DNA of 64,000 nt from Isoetes taiwanensis (taxonomy: Eukaryota > Streptophyta > Lycopodiopsida > Isoetales > Isoetaceae), in contig JAJEKV010000058.1 of NCBI GenBank assembly GCA_021234155.1, positions 9,112,992 to 9,176,991 of the forward strand. Direction: 5' to 3'. Under the pieces are notes generated by a model, which worked only from the letters and a program-made list of their open reading frames with translations, was not told the DNA's origin and did no database searches. Position 1 is the first letter of the stretch; each line of letters begins with the position of its first letter. Position numbers and translations under genes: made by a program. This document shows, piece after piece, positions 1 through 11,159 of the stretch.

Positions 1-1433
1 CCTCTTCAATCAATTTTTTTTTTCACTGCTTTATCTTGCAATTCCAATCCAATGCCATCCCTTTCCAAGATTCATTTTCCCAGCTAGCTTCGTAGACATA
101 ACAAATAAGCTATACTAAATCTGTCTACTACCTATCTCAAGAAACAACTCCAGTGCATTGACCCTACTATCAATCAATTTAAATTTACTATCAACCATAA
201 TGTTATAACTATGTACTGTGCATTAGTGCACATCGCATGCAACAATATAAGCTAAGAATTTCGCACATTCAACCTAAAATGTCAAATATAGTAGAACAAC
301 ATCCTTGAAATTTACCCTTTTCTATAGAATCTTACCATGGAAATACAGATACTCAGCTCGGACAAGATATATAATTACGTGAACCTTTTTGGGTAATCAG
401 TATTCTATCAACGTTTACAATACGAAAATTTTACTTTCCTACTATACATCCACAATGGCTCAAATAATCTTCCAAGTTGTCATGATTTAATTGTCTTACA
501 TCATTCTCTATGTATTTAATCCTTGATCAAATTGGTTTGTTCTAAAAATCACTTCTTATAATCTTGACAAATATAGATTCCCTTTATAAATCCTCCAAAT
601 ACGGTGATGGTGAAGGAATTGTGACATTCTCTTCTACGTCGATATTATTTTTGTTTACATTAAAACAACCATCCTGCCTCTTTGATCATAGTAATATCAA
701 ATGATATCCAAGAGTACTTAATCTCAGCTTAAAACTTGTGTCTCAACTATACTGTGGTGTTATAATTTAAGCATAGCCTATCTGAACCATCTCATGATGC
801 ATATACTTCTATCTGAAACCATCTCATGATGCACATACTTCTATCTGAAACCATCTCATGATGCACATACTTATCTCATATTCGGGGTGTGCCAATGCTT
901 GCATAGAGGCTCTTAGATCTCGGCTTCTAGGAACTTATTCTATTACCTACATGTAATGAAAATACAAGCAAGCCATCTTAGTATCATAGGAATTCGCCTC
1001 CATTGTCCACACAAGGATCTCCCCTTGACAACTTGCATAGTCGGTGCACAATCCACTTTGTTCATAGATCCACCACTTCAACCATCTATCAATTATACAA
1101 ATTTGTAAAAATTATAAAAGATCATACCTTCAACATTATTAGTCTCATTGTTCATGCTCCGCAGGAAAACGTCCCTCTTAGCATCTTATCACATTCTATG
1201 CAACTTTTAACCAAGCTTAGCTCCTTCATGGACTGCAGTATATTAGTTTTTCTACCGTGCATTATATAGAATAACAACCAAAGCTAAGATATTATACCAC
1301 CAACTTCACATACCTTCGTTACTCCTCCACTGAGGCCATCACCTCCACATTTTCTTAAGAAATACCATTGTCATCATACATACCCAACTTGAATCTATAA
1401 ACTAGTTAATAACCACTAATCCAACTATGCTAT
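1..1433. other. AT-rich non-coding stretch
   Basis: No convincing coding sequence was seen on either strand. It directly abuts the PBS-like site of the LTR relic that follows, so part of it may be the internal region of a decayed minus-strand retrotransposon (inference). It contains one short tandem repeat, listed separately. Confidence 0.5.
780..874. repeat. 32-bp tandem repeat, three copies
   Basis: Three adjacent units of about 32 bp sharing the core CATCTCATGATGCA-ATACTT. The second and third are nearly identical; the first lacks one A. This is a simple minisatellite in AT-rich DNA with no sign of function. Confidence 0.85.
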
Positions 1434-1860
1434 GGTACCAATTGTAACGGGCCTGCCGGGTTAACCCTCCAGGTAACCCGAGATCCCATTAAGACTTGCA
1501 CGAACACTGTTAAGTTGGTATGCATGAATTGAGTAATAAGCTGAAAATCAAGGTAAACAATTGAATCTATAATCTCAACTATATAAAATAAACAAGTGTG
1601 AGCAGTACTGTCAATGAGTATAATATCATGTTATATACATTGAAAATGCTTCATGCTCTACAATGAAAATGCTTCACACTCTAATAAGCCACAATATCAA
1701 GTTTATTAAGTAACCACAAGGCTAGGCTCACAAAGATCTTGAGCCTAACTCCGTTCGGCTCTCAACTGCACAATGATAATTCAAGCCTCATGTCCATCTG
1801 CTTACACCATGTCTATCTGCTTACACCATGAGCACGTGGGGTTAGTCATAATAGAAACTG
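1434..1860 (-). mobile_element. Chromovirus-type LTR fragment with adjoining PBS-like site
   Basis: The segment starting TGTAACGGGCC near 1446 matches the start of the LTR at 55343 (TGTGACGGGCC). Shared text follows: GGTAAC, GAGATCCCAT, then GCTTACACCAT and GGGGTTAGTCA further on. Immediately to its left is GCTATGGTACCAA, a degenerate form of GCTCTGATACCA, which is the reverse complement of the initiator-Met tRNA primer-binding site TGGTATCAGAGC. This reads as the 3' end of a minus-strand 5' LTR plus PBS. Similarity to the 55-kb copy fades after about 1850, so the LTR is truncated. Confidence 0.6.
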
Positions 1861-2064
1861 ATGCCCTATGCTTTTATCACATGAACTTTATATAAAATTC
1901 TCATATATCAACTCTTTTAATTTGGGATTATCCGGTATGGCCAAAAAGTTTTTTGGATTTTCTTTTGTCCAATTTTCTAAGGTTTAGGGGGAGTTTGGCT
2001 GCCTGAAATTTTTCCCGATGACCCAAAAATCAGTAATTTACATTTTCTAAGATTTCGAAAGGTA

Positions 2065-2073
2065 ATTTCAGGG
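2065..2073. repeat. Left 9-bp target-site duplication of the MULE
   Basis: The sequence is ATTTCAGGG, identical to 12387-12395. A 9-bp duplication is the hallmark of Mutator-superfamily insertion and fixes the element ends exactly. Confidence 0.93.
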
Positions 2074-3145
2074 GGCTCAGGATACTTTTACCCTTGATTC
2101 GGTGATCCCGGAGATAAATTTACCGGCCTCCGGGATCCCGGGTCTCCCTCGACGGGTCCGCTCGAGACCCCTGCTTCGAGGTAACTGCAGACGCCATACG
2201 CCGGCCCAGACCATCCCCCGCCGTCCCAAAACCCCCAGGTAATCGCGGCGTCCGCCTCTCGAGATCCCGCCTCGGGATCATCCCGCGATCCCTCCTCCCC
2301 GGATCCCCACGGTGCCGATGGGCGTTATCATGGACCCGATATCCGGCCGAGGTGATCCCTCCTCCGATCCCGCACACCGGGCCGGATCCCCTCCTCCTGA
2401 TCACCCCTATTGAGGCGATAATCGGGCGGACGCTTATCCGTAGAGGTGATCCCCTCCTCCCGGGATCCCCGGGCACCCGACGCGGATCCCCTCCTCCGGA
2501 TCACCCCCAATGGCTGATAATTGGCCGGGCGCTATCCGCCCAGGTGATCCCTCCTCAGGGATCCCCGGCACCCCGGGGCCGGATCCCCTCCTCACGGGAT
2601 CCACCGCGGCTGATAATCCATGGACCTATCCATTCCAGTCACCCGGCCCTCGGGGCGTGCTTGGCGGACCCTATCCGTAGAGGGTGATCCCCTCTCCCGG
2701 ATCCCCGGGCACCCCCGGACTTGGATCCCCTCCTCGGGATCACCCCTAATGGCTGATAACTGGCCGGGACCCATCCGGCCCAGGTGATCCCCTCCTCCGA
2801 TCCCGCACCCCGGTGTTGGATCCCTCCTCCGGGATCACCCGCCGTGGCGGATAATCCGGGCCTTCTCCGCCCAGTCACCCGGCCCGAGGCGTGCTGGCCG
2901 GACCCTATCCGCCGAGGTGGTCCCCTCCTCCCGATCCCGGGCACCGGGGCCGCAGATCCCTCCTCGATCATCCCCCCAGAAGGGCGATAATCTACGGGCG
3001 CTTATCCGTCGTGATCCCCTCCTCAGGATCCCCCGGGTGGCTGATATCCATTTTACGCTATCGCGTCGTGATCCCTCCTCCTCCCCCGTAGGCGATAATG
3101 GCGACGCTTATCCGCCGTAGGATCCCTCCTCCGGGATCCCCATTG
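2074..3145. repeat. Left terminal inverted repeat, GC-rich hairpin array
   Basis: After about 130 bp of unique terminal sequence, the arm becomes a tandem array with alternating spacings of about 96-99 and 137-141 bp, judged from the recurring GATAAT marks at about 2414, 2513, 2609, 2750, 2846 and 2983. Each unit carries two kinds of hairpin: GATAA...TTATC, and GATCCC-CTCCTC-GGGATC types. The right arm is the inverted copy. Confidence 0.9.
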
Positions 3146-3586
3146 TCATTTGCCCCCGGATTCCCGAGGCCGAATATGAGAATGTTTGGATCGGTAGAGA
3201 TAGCGGCGTGGACTAATCGGGTGTTCTAAGTTTGAATTCTGCCACCCCATGCACCTGACAAACCAATACAATGAGAACACGCGGACGCGTTCCGAGACCA
3301 CCCTCCCGGGATCACCATCCGAGTGTGGTTCGTCCCCGCGTGTGGTCGATGTCGGCGAAGCGAGGCATGGAGGAGGAGCGCAATGCGGCCGTACGCGCAG
3401 CCTATGGACGAAGTTAGAGCGTAAGAGAGAAGAGGTAAGTTCAAGGGCTTTAAAGAAGCGCCTCGATTTTGTGTTTAATGTTTTATTTCCAGCTTAGGGC
3501 TGAGATAACAGCCCAAAAACAAGCGTTGTCATTTTCTTTGTTCTTATTTCCAGCTTTTAGGGCTGAGATACAAATCTAAACACCTC

Positions 3587-5975
3587 CAAATGGCCTGTTT
3601 GATCATGGCAACTTACATTGGTATCCTCAAGAGCATTTTGTACCTGATATTCAAGGGGTGGCCGATGCTTGTTTGGACTTGCTACATCCATACGCACGGG
3701 TCCAAGATTTCGCTCTTGGGGAGCAGAGGAATTGTGAAGCACCTGCCAATTTCTATCTAAGAAGTTCAGTGCCTGAGAGAGTGTTAAAAAGACCCTACAA
3801 GGATTCATATGTGACGTTGAAGAGGTATTTGTTTGATACATGTGTTTTTGTTTTAAATCATGAGTCCAAGATTATGTGTTTGCTCAGCTATGTGTTTGAT
3901 TATAAATCTTGCTTTTTAAGTCATTTGAGGTGCTTGTCATTAAGATTACACCTAGTAGATTAATACTAACTTGTAATGCACAATACAGATATTGGTGTTC
4001 ATATGGACCTCAGGACAAGACAGCAAACACTCATGTGGTTGAGGAAAGACCACGTCCACCGGGCACACGTAGGAAAAGGGTTGAGAGGGAGAGGGCATAC
4101 GTGGGGGCTGCCAAAGCCATTTCACAATCAGGCAACTCTATTTCCTTCCGAATTTTCACATATCACTTATTATGGGTTTGATCACAAGAATATCCAAGGT
4201 TTGCCCTGCCATGGTAGGTTTGTTGACCCATCCTTTGGAGTTAGGTTCAAGCTAGCACCCCGGATCTCACAAGAATTGAGGGAATGGGTAAGATGTAAGC
4301 TTGTCCAATGGCACACGCCACGAGTGTAATGAACATGCATGAAGAGAGGTGGAGGTTGAGACTTGAAGTGAATGGACAGGAAAGCATGTGTAGGGATGAT
4401 GTGTTGAAAATTCGGGACGTGTACAATATTGAAAAGGGAGTTGTTCGTAAAACATGGAAGCTACATGAAGATCTTCCCACTAGCATTGACATGTGGGTTC
4501 AACAACATCAAGATTCGGTGTTCATGTATGAGCAAGGAGACTTGTTTCAATTAGGAGTTATGACTCCAATCCAAAGGGAGTCCATGTTGAAATTTGGCAA
4601 GAACAAAGCCATTTGCATGGACTCTACATTCAAAACAAACGACAAGAGGTGCGGTTCTTCCTCAACTTTTATTGTGTGTTGATTTGATTATTGTGTATGG
4701 TTTAATGCGTGTTCTATCTTTTCACACTTCTCGCCTTTGATGAGTATTCCAATGGTTTACCATTGGCTTACGCATTACCAATTCTCAAAAGAGTGGAGCT
4801 ATAACAAAGTGGATGCAAGCACTAAAGGAGTCCTTATGCCGAGATGATCCTGATTGGCAGCCTTCTTGCATCATTACGATGATGCCCATCTTTGAGATAA
4901 AGGCCGCGGAAAAAGTAACTTGTCAAACTCTAATCCTTGGAAGCAAATCACAAGTGTACTAACATTGTTTAATTTCATAGGTTTTCCTAGTGTGCCCCCA
5001 AAATTTGCATATGGCACGTGAGGAGGGCTTGGATCAAGTGGTTGCGTAAGAACATCAAGAACAAAGTGGCACGTAACGATCGCTCAAGGAACTTGGTTAC
5101 ATTATGTACGTGACGTAAGGTCCTCTAGGGGACAATGTGTACGGTGAAGAGTATAGGGAGGCAGTAAGGAGGGAGGCAACTAGGAAATTGGAGGACTTAT
5201 TGAGGAAGTATCCTCAATACCCCAAGTTGGCGGCTTACATGAGTAAGGAGTGGACCAAAAACATTTGCCAATGGGTATTGGCTACAAGGATGTACCCTCA
5301 CTCCAACCAAGAGACTAATGCAGCCATAGAGGCATGGCATTGTGCCTTGAAAAGGCGCCTGGGCATTTCAAAACGAGCACTCCGAGGACGGAGGATTGAC
5401 TGGCTCCTCTACATTCTAACCAACAACGTGGAGACACACATGGCATACATCAGGTATAACTTCTAATCATCATTTGTAGCCTATTTTGATTTTGCAAGAA
5501 TATAATTCTCTTGTCATCTAGGTCCATGAAGGAAGAAGCGGGGTTTGTGGTGAACACCTCCCGTGAAGAGATAATACAATGTGCCATATTGGGTGCAAGG
5601 AAGATTGCCGATGAACAGGTCACATTCACTAACTTCAAGAAGGTGAAGCGTATGCAAAGTGAACGCACTCTAGGGCAAGGACCATACTTTGTGAACGGGC
5701 ACACAAGAACCGGGCATGCCGTGGATCGCCCCCCGGGAGCCAAGGGCAACTTATGTAAGCACCAAGTTAAGGTCATGCAAATGTTGGGCAACTACAGGGA
5801 TCAAGATCTTTTACAGGTGCTTGGATCTCAATATGGGTCAATTTGTGGGGGCATGGACTACTTGAGGCCATGTGAGGATCATGGGGCCCCTCATGGGGAG
5901 GAAACCACATACGAAGATGTGGTTGAGATTGTAAGCTTGGACGAAGTCTCCCTCTCAAAAGGAGGCAAGGATTAA
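3587..5975 (+). pseudogene. Mutator-like (MULE) transposase, multi-exon, frameshifted
   Basis: A MULE-type DDE transposase would cut and reinsert the surrounding element in the nucleus. In order I see: GNLHWYPQEHFVPDIQGV (about 3620); YWCSYGPQD after an intron whose splice sites join AAGAG to ATATTGG (about 3830/3986); ITYYGFDHKNIQGLPCHG (about 4155); QRESMLKFGKNKAICMDSTF, which holds the first catalytic Asp (about 4570-4635); LLAFDEYSNGLPLAYA (about 4725); KWMQALKESLCRDDPDWQ (about 4810); WHVRRAWIKWLRKN (about 5010); HSNQETNAAIEAWH with the catalytic Glu (about 5300); and a SWIM-like GNLCKHQVKV near 5740. Broken points: frame changes near 4130 and 4320, around the second Asp (a TDDAH-type block reads TMMPI at about 4876), and near 5100. 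The first CxC of the SWIM motif reads VDR. The element is probably not autonomous as it stands. Confidence 0.85.
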
Positions 5976-6555
5976 CCCGGATAAGACAAGGAGATCTTTA
6001 CAAGAAGTCATTGCTAGAGTGATGTCAAGGGCGAAAAAAGATCCGTGCATGCTGAATTGCAACCCATTCACTCATGAGACAACTCGACACGCGGCTTGAA
6101 AGAATGGATGATGTTGGCCACACAAAGCTCTAATGTAACCATAACATGTATCCCCACTAATGCAAAGGGAAGAGGAGTGTGGTAATAGTTTGGTAAGGCT
6201 GAAGCCTCTAATAGAAATTGGGAAGAGGAAAGACAAGGAAACCAAGAAGAGTTGGAAGCAAGTTGAGATGGAGGGCCTGTTGTGAGAATGGCATCGTGAG
6301 TTTGTTGTTGTTTAATGCTCATTGACACCTCATGAGCTTCATTGTCTTGTTAATTGTTCAGGTCAAGTTTAGAGTTTTGTAAACAAGAGGGGTATAAATA
6401 AATCAATATTCACCTATGTACTTATAAATATTGTCAATGTTATCAATGTTTATTGTTAGGAGTTAAATGTTAGGATAATTTAGAACCTTGAGTGCAATGT
6501 TTAATGTTTAGAGATTAGACCATAGGATAAAAAACTAATTAAAAAAGCGTACGTG

Positions 6556-6803
6556 GGATCCCCTCCTCCGGGATCCTGGCGTCCCTTTAATGTGATCCCT
6601 CCTCCCGGATCCGTGCGCCCGGCCGTGATCCCGTTCTCGGGATCCCAAGCGTCGCCAAGCGTGATGATCCCCTCCTCCGGGATCACATACTGGTTATAAC
6701 GGGATCCCCTCCTCCGGGATCACACACTGGTTATAAGAGGATCCCCTCCTCCGGGATCCCGCGTCCGCCTGCCTGGTGATCCCGTCCTCCGGGATCACAG
6801 GAT
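6556..6803. repeat. Internal hairpin array 1 of the MULE
   Basis: At least five short palindromes of the type GATCCCCTCCTCCGGGATC stand 45-60 bp apart, with spacers such as ACACTGGTTATAA. These are the same hairpins as in the terminal arms. The array lies between the 3' end of the transposase (+) and the 3' end of the small minus-strand gene, so it could separate convergent transcripts (inference). Confidence 0.88.
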
Positions 6804-6953
6804 TGAATTTGTTAGTATATTATTTATAACATCCCTTAACCATTGACATATGTCTTGGAATAACCATTGAAATATCCCTTAACCATTACTTTTAATAAGC
6901 TTTGAAACATTGAACTTAATACAATGGCTTAAAACTGACATTCCAATTCGGAA

Positions 6954-7534
6954 TCACTCTGAATCTACCTCCTGCACTTTTGCCATGGCTTCTGCCCGGA
7001 CGTCCTCCTCAGTTACATCTGGCACACCGCAGGGTAGTCTCCACATCATGTGATCGAAAATATCGCACAGGGTTGGCTCAGACCCCTCTAGGACATCCCT
7101 GATCAGATCCTTCTTTCGCACCTTCGCGGCAAAGATACATTTCCTCGGCGGGCTTTAAGGGTGTTGCCTTCCCAGACAACATCCGTAGCTAGCAAACGCT
7201 TCAAAGCCTTGCCCTGGATAATACACTTCTTCAATTCCCAAAGCAATGCCCTATGGGTTGGCCTACTACCGGGAGCATAGTCAAGATGCCTAGGGGTCTC
7301 CCTGAATTCCCCATTCTCCACGGTCTCTGCATGAAGCATGAGGGGATCATGAAAAGATTAATATGAAAGTAGAACATGAATATGAAGCTTACTTCTGAAC
7401 GTTTTGATGCCGTCAGGTTGGGCGAGCTCTAGGCCCACATCCTCCTGAATTTCATTCAAGTGGACGAGAATATCCTCAAGTGTATGGGCATTGATGGCAC
7501 TGCTCTCAGCAACCTGTTGTCGGGTCCTCACCAT
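6954..7534 (-). CDS. Unknown MULE-borne protein, two exons, one frameshift
   Basis: Not recognised. An ATG at 7534 opens an exon to 7393 (MVRTRQQVAESS..., ending ...GIKTFR). It is followed by a GTAAGC donor; an acceptor ending TGCAG lies just above 7326. The join keeps frame into KTVENGEFRETPRHL and PTHRALLWELKKC. Near 7145 a single-base shift moves the reading to KCIFAAKVRKKDLIRDVLEG, ...DHMMWRLPCGVPDVTEED, ending ...KVQEVDSE with TGA at 6954. The predicted product is about 175-180 residues, hydrophilic, with many charged residues and no membrane segment. Clean splice signals and coding-like text on both sides of the single shift suggest a real gene that recently decayed, or a sequencing indel. 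It is convergent to the transposase, as mudrB is to mudrA in MuDR, but no homology to mudrB is claimed. Confidence 0.6.
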
Positions 7535-7805
7535 TTGGCTTGAACAGTAAGCAATTGAACTGAGAGACTGCTACTGAACTCAACTGAGAGACTGCCACTG
7601 AACTCAACTTTCTACCAAGAACAAGGCATGAGTATATATAGACTCATGAGCCAACCGTTGTACTAACCGTTGTACAACGGTTAAGCCATGAATTCAATTT
7701 CTAAAGGTAAGACCATAGGACCATAGGGATAAAATGTTTTGAGTTTAGCCAAGTTAAGACCATTGACCCTTGGACCATAGTACCAAAAAGTAATACAAAT
7801 ACGTG

Positions 7806-8068
7806 CAGGGATCCCCTCCTCCGGGATCCCGCGTCCGCCTGCTAGGTGATCCCGTCCTCCGGGATCACATATTAATTAAAACGGGATCCCCTCCTCGGGG
7901 ATCCCAAGGCCCCACCAGACTTTGGTCCCGTCCTCTCCTGATCACACACAAAAGAAAAATGGGATCCCTCCTCCGGATCCCGCGCCTCACTTGGGTGATC
8001 CCTCCTCCCGATCACACACCCCTTAAAAATAGATCCCATCCTCCGGGATCCCCCGTCCGGGATCACAG
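7806..8068. repeat. Internal hairpin array 2 of the MULE
   Basis: About six GGATCC-type palindromes (GATCCCCTCCTCCGGGATC and shortened forms) at 40-50 bp spacing. The layout matches the array at 6556-6803, including the CGCGTCCGCCTGC-AGGTGATCCC spacer. The small minus-strand gene sits between the two arrays. Confidence 0.85.
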
Positions 8069-9060
8069 CATTCAACATGTTAATATATATTCAGCATTCA
8101 ACAAATTTAACATGTTAATATATGTTAACCATTGAAATTATGAATGTATTATTAACCATTGGAATATGTCTAGGAACAGTGGCAATAATAAACTTTGATG
8201 TTGAAACTATGGTGGAAGCTTTGAAGCATTATTCTTTGGTGCATTGAGCCATTGCCAAAAGCCAAAATTACATTCAATTGCTGTTTTGACATTGAAGACT
8301 TGATGAAGATATTCACATTCAAGACAATTACATTCAAGTGTTCCGGATATTCACATTCAAGAAAATATTCACATTGGGAGTTTTTGAGATATTCACATTC
8401 ACAAACTTGTAGATCCTTACCAAGATGTCAAGGACCATGTACCAAAGAAGCTGGTCCGGATCCCGCTATCACCCGTGTCACCCCAGGGTAAGTAAAAGGT
8501 GGACTTCCTGCGCAGCCAAGCAATCATGTAGTTTCGAGCATTATCTTGAAGCCCCGACCTCATGCAATCTATGTCTTCTTTTTGAACCAATCACGGTTAA
8601 TCGAATGCGATTAAAACATGAATTTAGCCATGAACTGAAAATTTGCCTAAAAAAAAAAACAAGAAACATAAACTCAAAGACTCACATTATCCTCCTTGCC
8701 ATCGATGTCTTTAACAAATTTCTTCACATAATTTATGACATACACACCACAGTCCAAATTATTGTCTTTGTTGGGGAGTTTCTAATGGAATGCGTGGTGC
8801 ATTATGCAATGCACTTTCCTCATGCCTCCACCTCTTAAACACGCCTGTGGAGGAATCTGCAAGTATGAATAAGAAATTAGCTTCAATCATAATGCAAAAG
8901 ATTAAATATTTCGAAGTTAGAGAGGAATACTTACGGTGTCACAAAATTCTCGGTAGATGCATGCAAGGGGCATATGAATCAAGGTGCGTAATGCAAGGGC
9001 GGGGCTTTCCAAGCCGAGCACACGCCAGCCATCGACACTAAGATGAAAAGGCTCCAATGG
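8069..9060. other. MULE internal sequence without a recognised gene
   Basis: Mostly AT-rich. It includes degenerate ATATTCACATTCAAG repeats at about 8295-8410. Open frames here are short and share no recognisable motif. Confidence 0.4.
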
Positions 9061-9063
9061 CCA

Positions 9064-10442
9064 CTAAGAAATAGCAATTTGAAAGGCAATTAGAATAGAT
9101 TTAAAACTTAAATAATCAAGTGATCCGAAGTTTACCCAAAGATTGATGTGAATATAATAGAATTGTGTTTGTCCGATCTTCCACCGTGCCCTACCAAACG
9201 GGTTGTCGGGATGAGCTTGGCAAATCCGCTCATAAGCCCCCCAACCAACCCGCCTTGCTTCCATTCAAGAACAGCCCGAATGCAAAGCAGGATGCAAGAA
9301 CACATGATGGCACCTTTTCTCGATTGGAATTGAGTGCATACCCCTGTACAACCAATTGAGCAATTCAAAGGCAATGAAAAACTGAAATTGAAGAAACTTA
9401 AGAACTTAAAAACTTACAGGAGATAAGAACCAATGCAATCCGAGTCCACATCGCTCTCCAGATCCCCGAGGCCAGAAGGGATTGTCATAAATTTTAGGGC
9501 CTCGGCTTCTTGGATGTAAAACTCGACATTTGCTGACTTGCTGCCCACCTTGATGAAGGGGCTCTCAACCACCACAGGGAAATTTAATGTGAAGGGGCAC
9601 TGCCATCGATCGGCATCAACACCTCTTTGGTAGTCCAAAACAGAATCGAGAAAATGTGGATCGACAGAGTACAAATGATCTGAAGATAATCTTGCCGGGC
9701 TTGGGAATATTAGCTTCGAGCTCGGTTTCCAGCCAGGATCCTAAGTTAAGCGCCATGACTTGATGGATTTAGGAGGAGGTTTTGGGGGTTTTGGATCTGC
9801 CCGATGCCTCCGAGAATTTTTTGGGCCTGGCTTTGGCAACACAGGTTTAGGCAAGGGGGCAGCTTTAGGCAAAGGGGCAGGTTTAGGCAAAGGGGACGAA
9901 TGCTTACCTGCTGCTGCAGCCACCTCCTCGCTCACATCATCAGCGTCCAATTGGCTTTGCTCCTGCTCTTTGGTTAGTGGAGGCCAAAGCTCATCATCAG
10001 AGATTAAATTTTTGGTGCTCACGCCTGATCCGTGCCTTTATCTCCCTCGATCCGCAATTGTTGGCTTTCCAATTCACTTGCTTTCTTCCTCTGCACACTG
10101 TAAATTAATGAAGGCTTCTCTTTGGCTCTTATCGAAGACCCATTTCAATTTGCTCATCGGCCACCACTCCAAATGTCTCCCCGCCCTCTGCAATTTCGGG
10201 GTGAGGTTGTGGGCATATTTATAGTCCGGATCCATGCTTCGGCCACGTAAAACCTTTGCATAACTCCTCTTCTTCTGATTGGCATTTGTCTTGGCGGGCT
10301 CGGCGGTGGGCAAATGAATACGGTTTGGGATCCTCCCCTCGGCGCATCGAGGAACCCGCCACCTATCAACCAAGGCATGCACTCGAAACCCGTGGATTTT
10401 CGAGCTCAACCTTCCCCGAGTAACTTTTGGTGCGATCATCAA
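9064..10442 (-). pseudogene. Unknown MULE-borne coding block, minus strand, broken
   Basis: Not recognised. Reading leftward there is: a basic segment (about 10442-10074) with ...GRHLEWWPMSKLKWVF...; an acidic stretch SDDELWPPLTKEQEQSQLD followed by PLPKP-type Pro-Lys repeats (about 10015-9745); a frame-shifted piece with LGSWLETELEANIPKPGK (about 9740-9690); then PHFLDSVLDYQRGVDADRW ... FYIQEAEALKFMTIPSGLGD (9660-9430); and further frames at 9374-9064. Intact segments alternate with stops and shifts, as expected for a decayed gene or one with introns I could not place. It lies on the same strand as the 6954-7534 gene and upstream of it, so the two could belong to one transcript unit starting near the right TIR. 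Opposite-strand frames here look like shadows. Confidence 0.45.
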
Positions 10443-11159
10443 CTAAGCACTTTCATCTCTTTGCCACCTGATCGTAATCGTAATCGGGGGCTCTTCGCTC
10501 AAGTAACGCCGCGCATCGCCTCGTCTATGACAACACCCTCCTTTCTTGGCCCCCTTCCTCATTCAAATCGCCATCGCCAGCCTAGCGGTTGAGCGTCCCA
10601 CGAAGCTTCGTTCTTTCACCTCCTCCTTTGTATTCTTCCCCACCGATTTTTCCCCCCTTCATCCATTTTTGTTGCCCCGGCGGCTTCGGGACTCCACCTC
10701 GGCATCCCAATCCGCTTCACTTTGGCGGGGCGCCCGAATCGGAATGCATATGAAGCAAAATTGAAACACAAAGATTCTCGCCAAAATCGGTGTTGAGGCT
10801 GACTTCGTGTTTAAGGATTCGGCCCATCCGCAAGCCCACGGTAAGATTTAGTAAAGAATAGTAGGAAATAGTAAAAACTTGATATAACAGTGAAAGGGTC
10901 GATTTTACCTCGTAACCGTTAATACAGGAGGTAAACGATATGTAAACGACTTCCTTGGCGCTAATGGTGCCGTCGCCCGGACAAAACCATCAGTACCTGA
11001 GAGGAATCGGTGCGCCCACCGAGAGTTCTCATAGGACTTGGACTCTTCAAATCGGCCAGTGCTCTCGCGCCCTCCGGATCCCAAGGTCCTTGGGGCGGAC
11101 GGGATTGGCCACGACACAAGATTAATGGCCCGTCCGAATTTAATTTTAAAATTAAAGTT

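Noticed and set aside
2120-3120. Open frames of 60-118 codons on both strands in the GC-rich arm
   Set aside because: They are low-stop artefacts of a GC-rich tandem array; products are Pro/Arg/Gly repeats and both strands are equally open.
9760-10592. Plus-strand frames of 92-154 codons
   Set aside because: They lie opposite the minus-strand Pro-Lys coding block and show only complementary low-complexity text.
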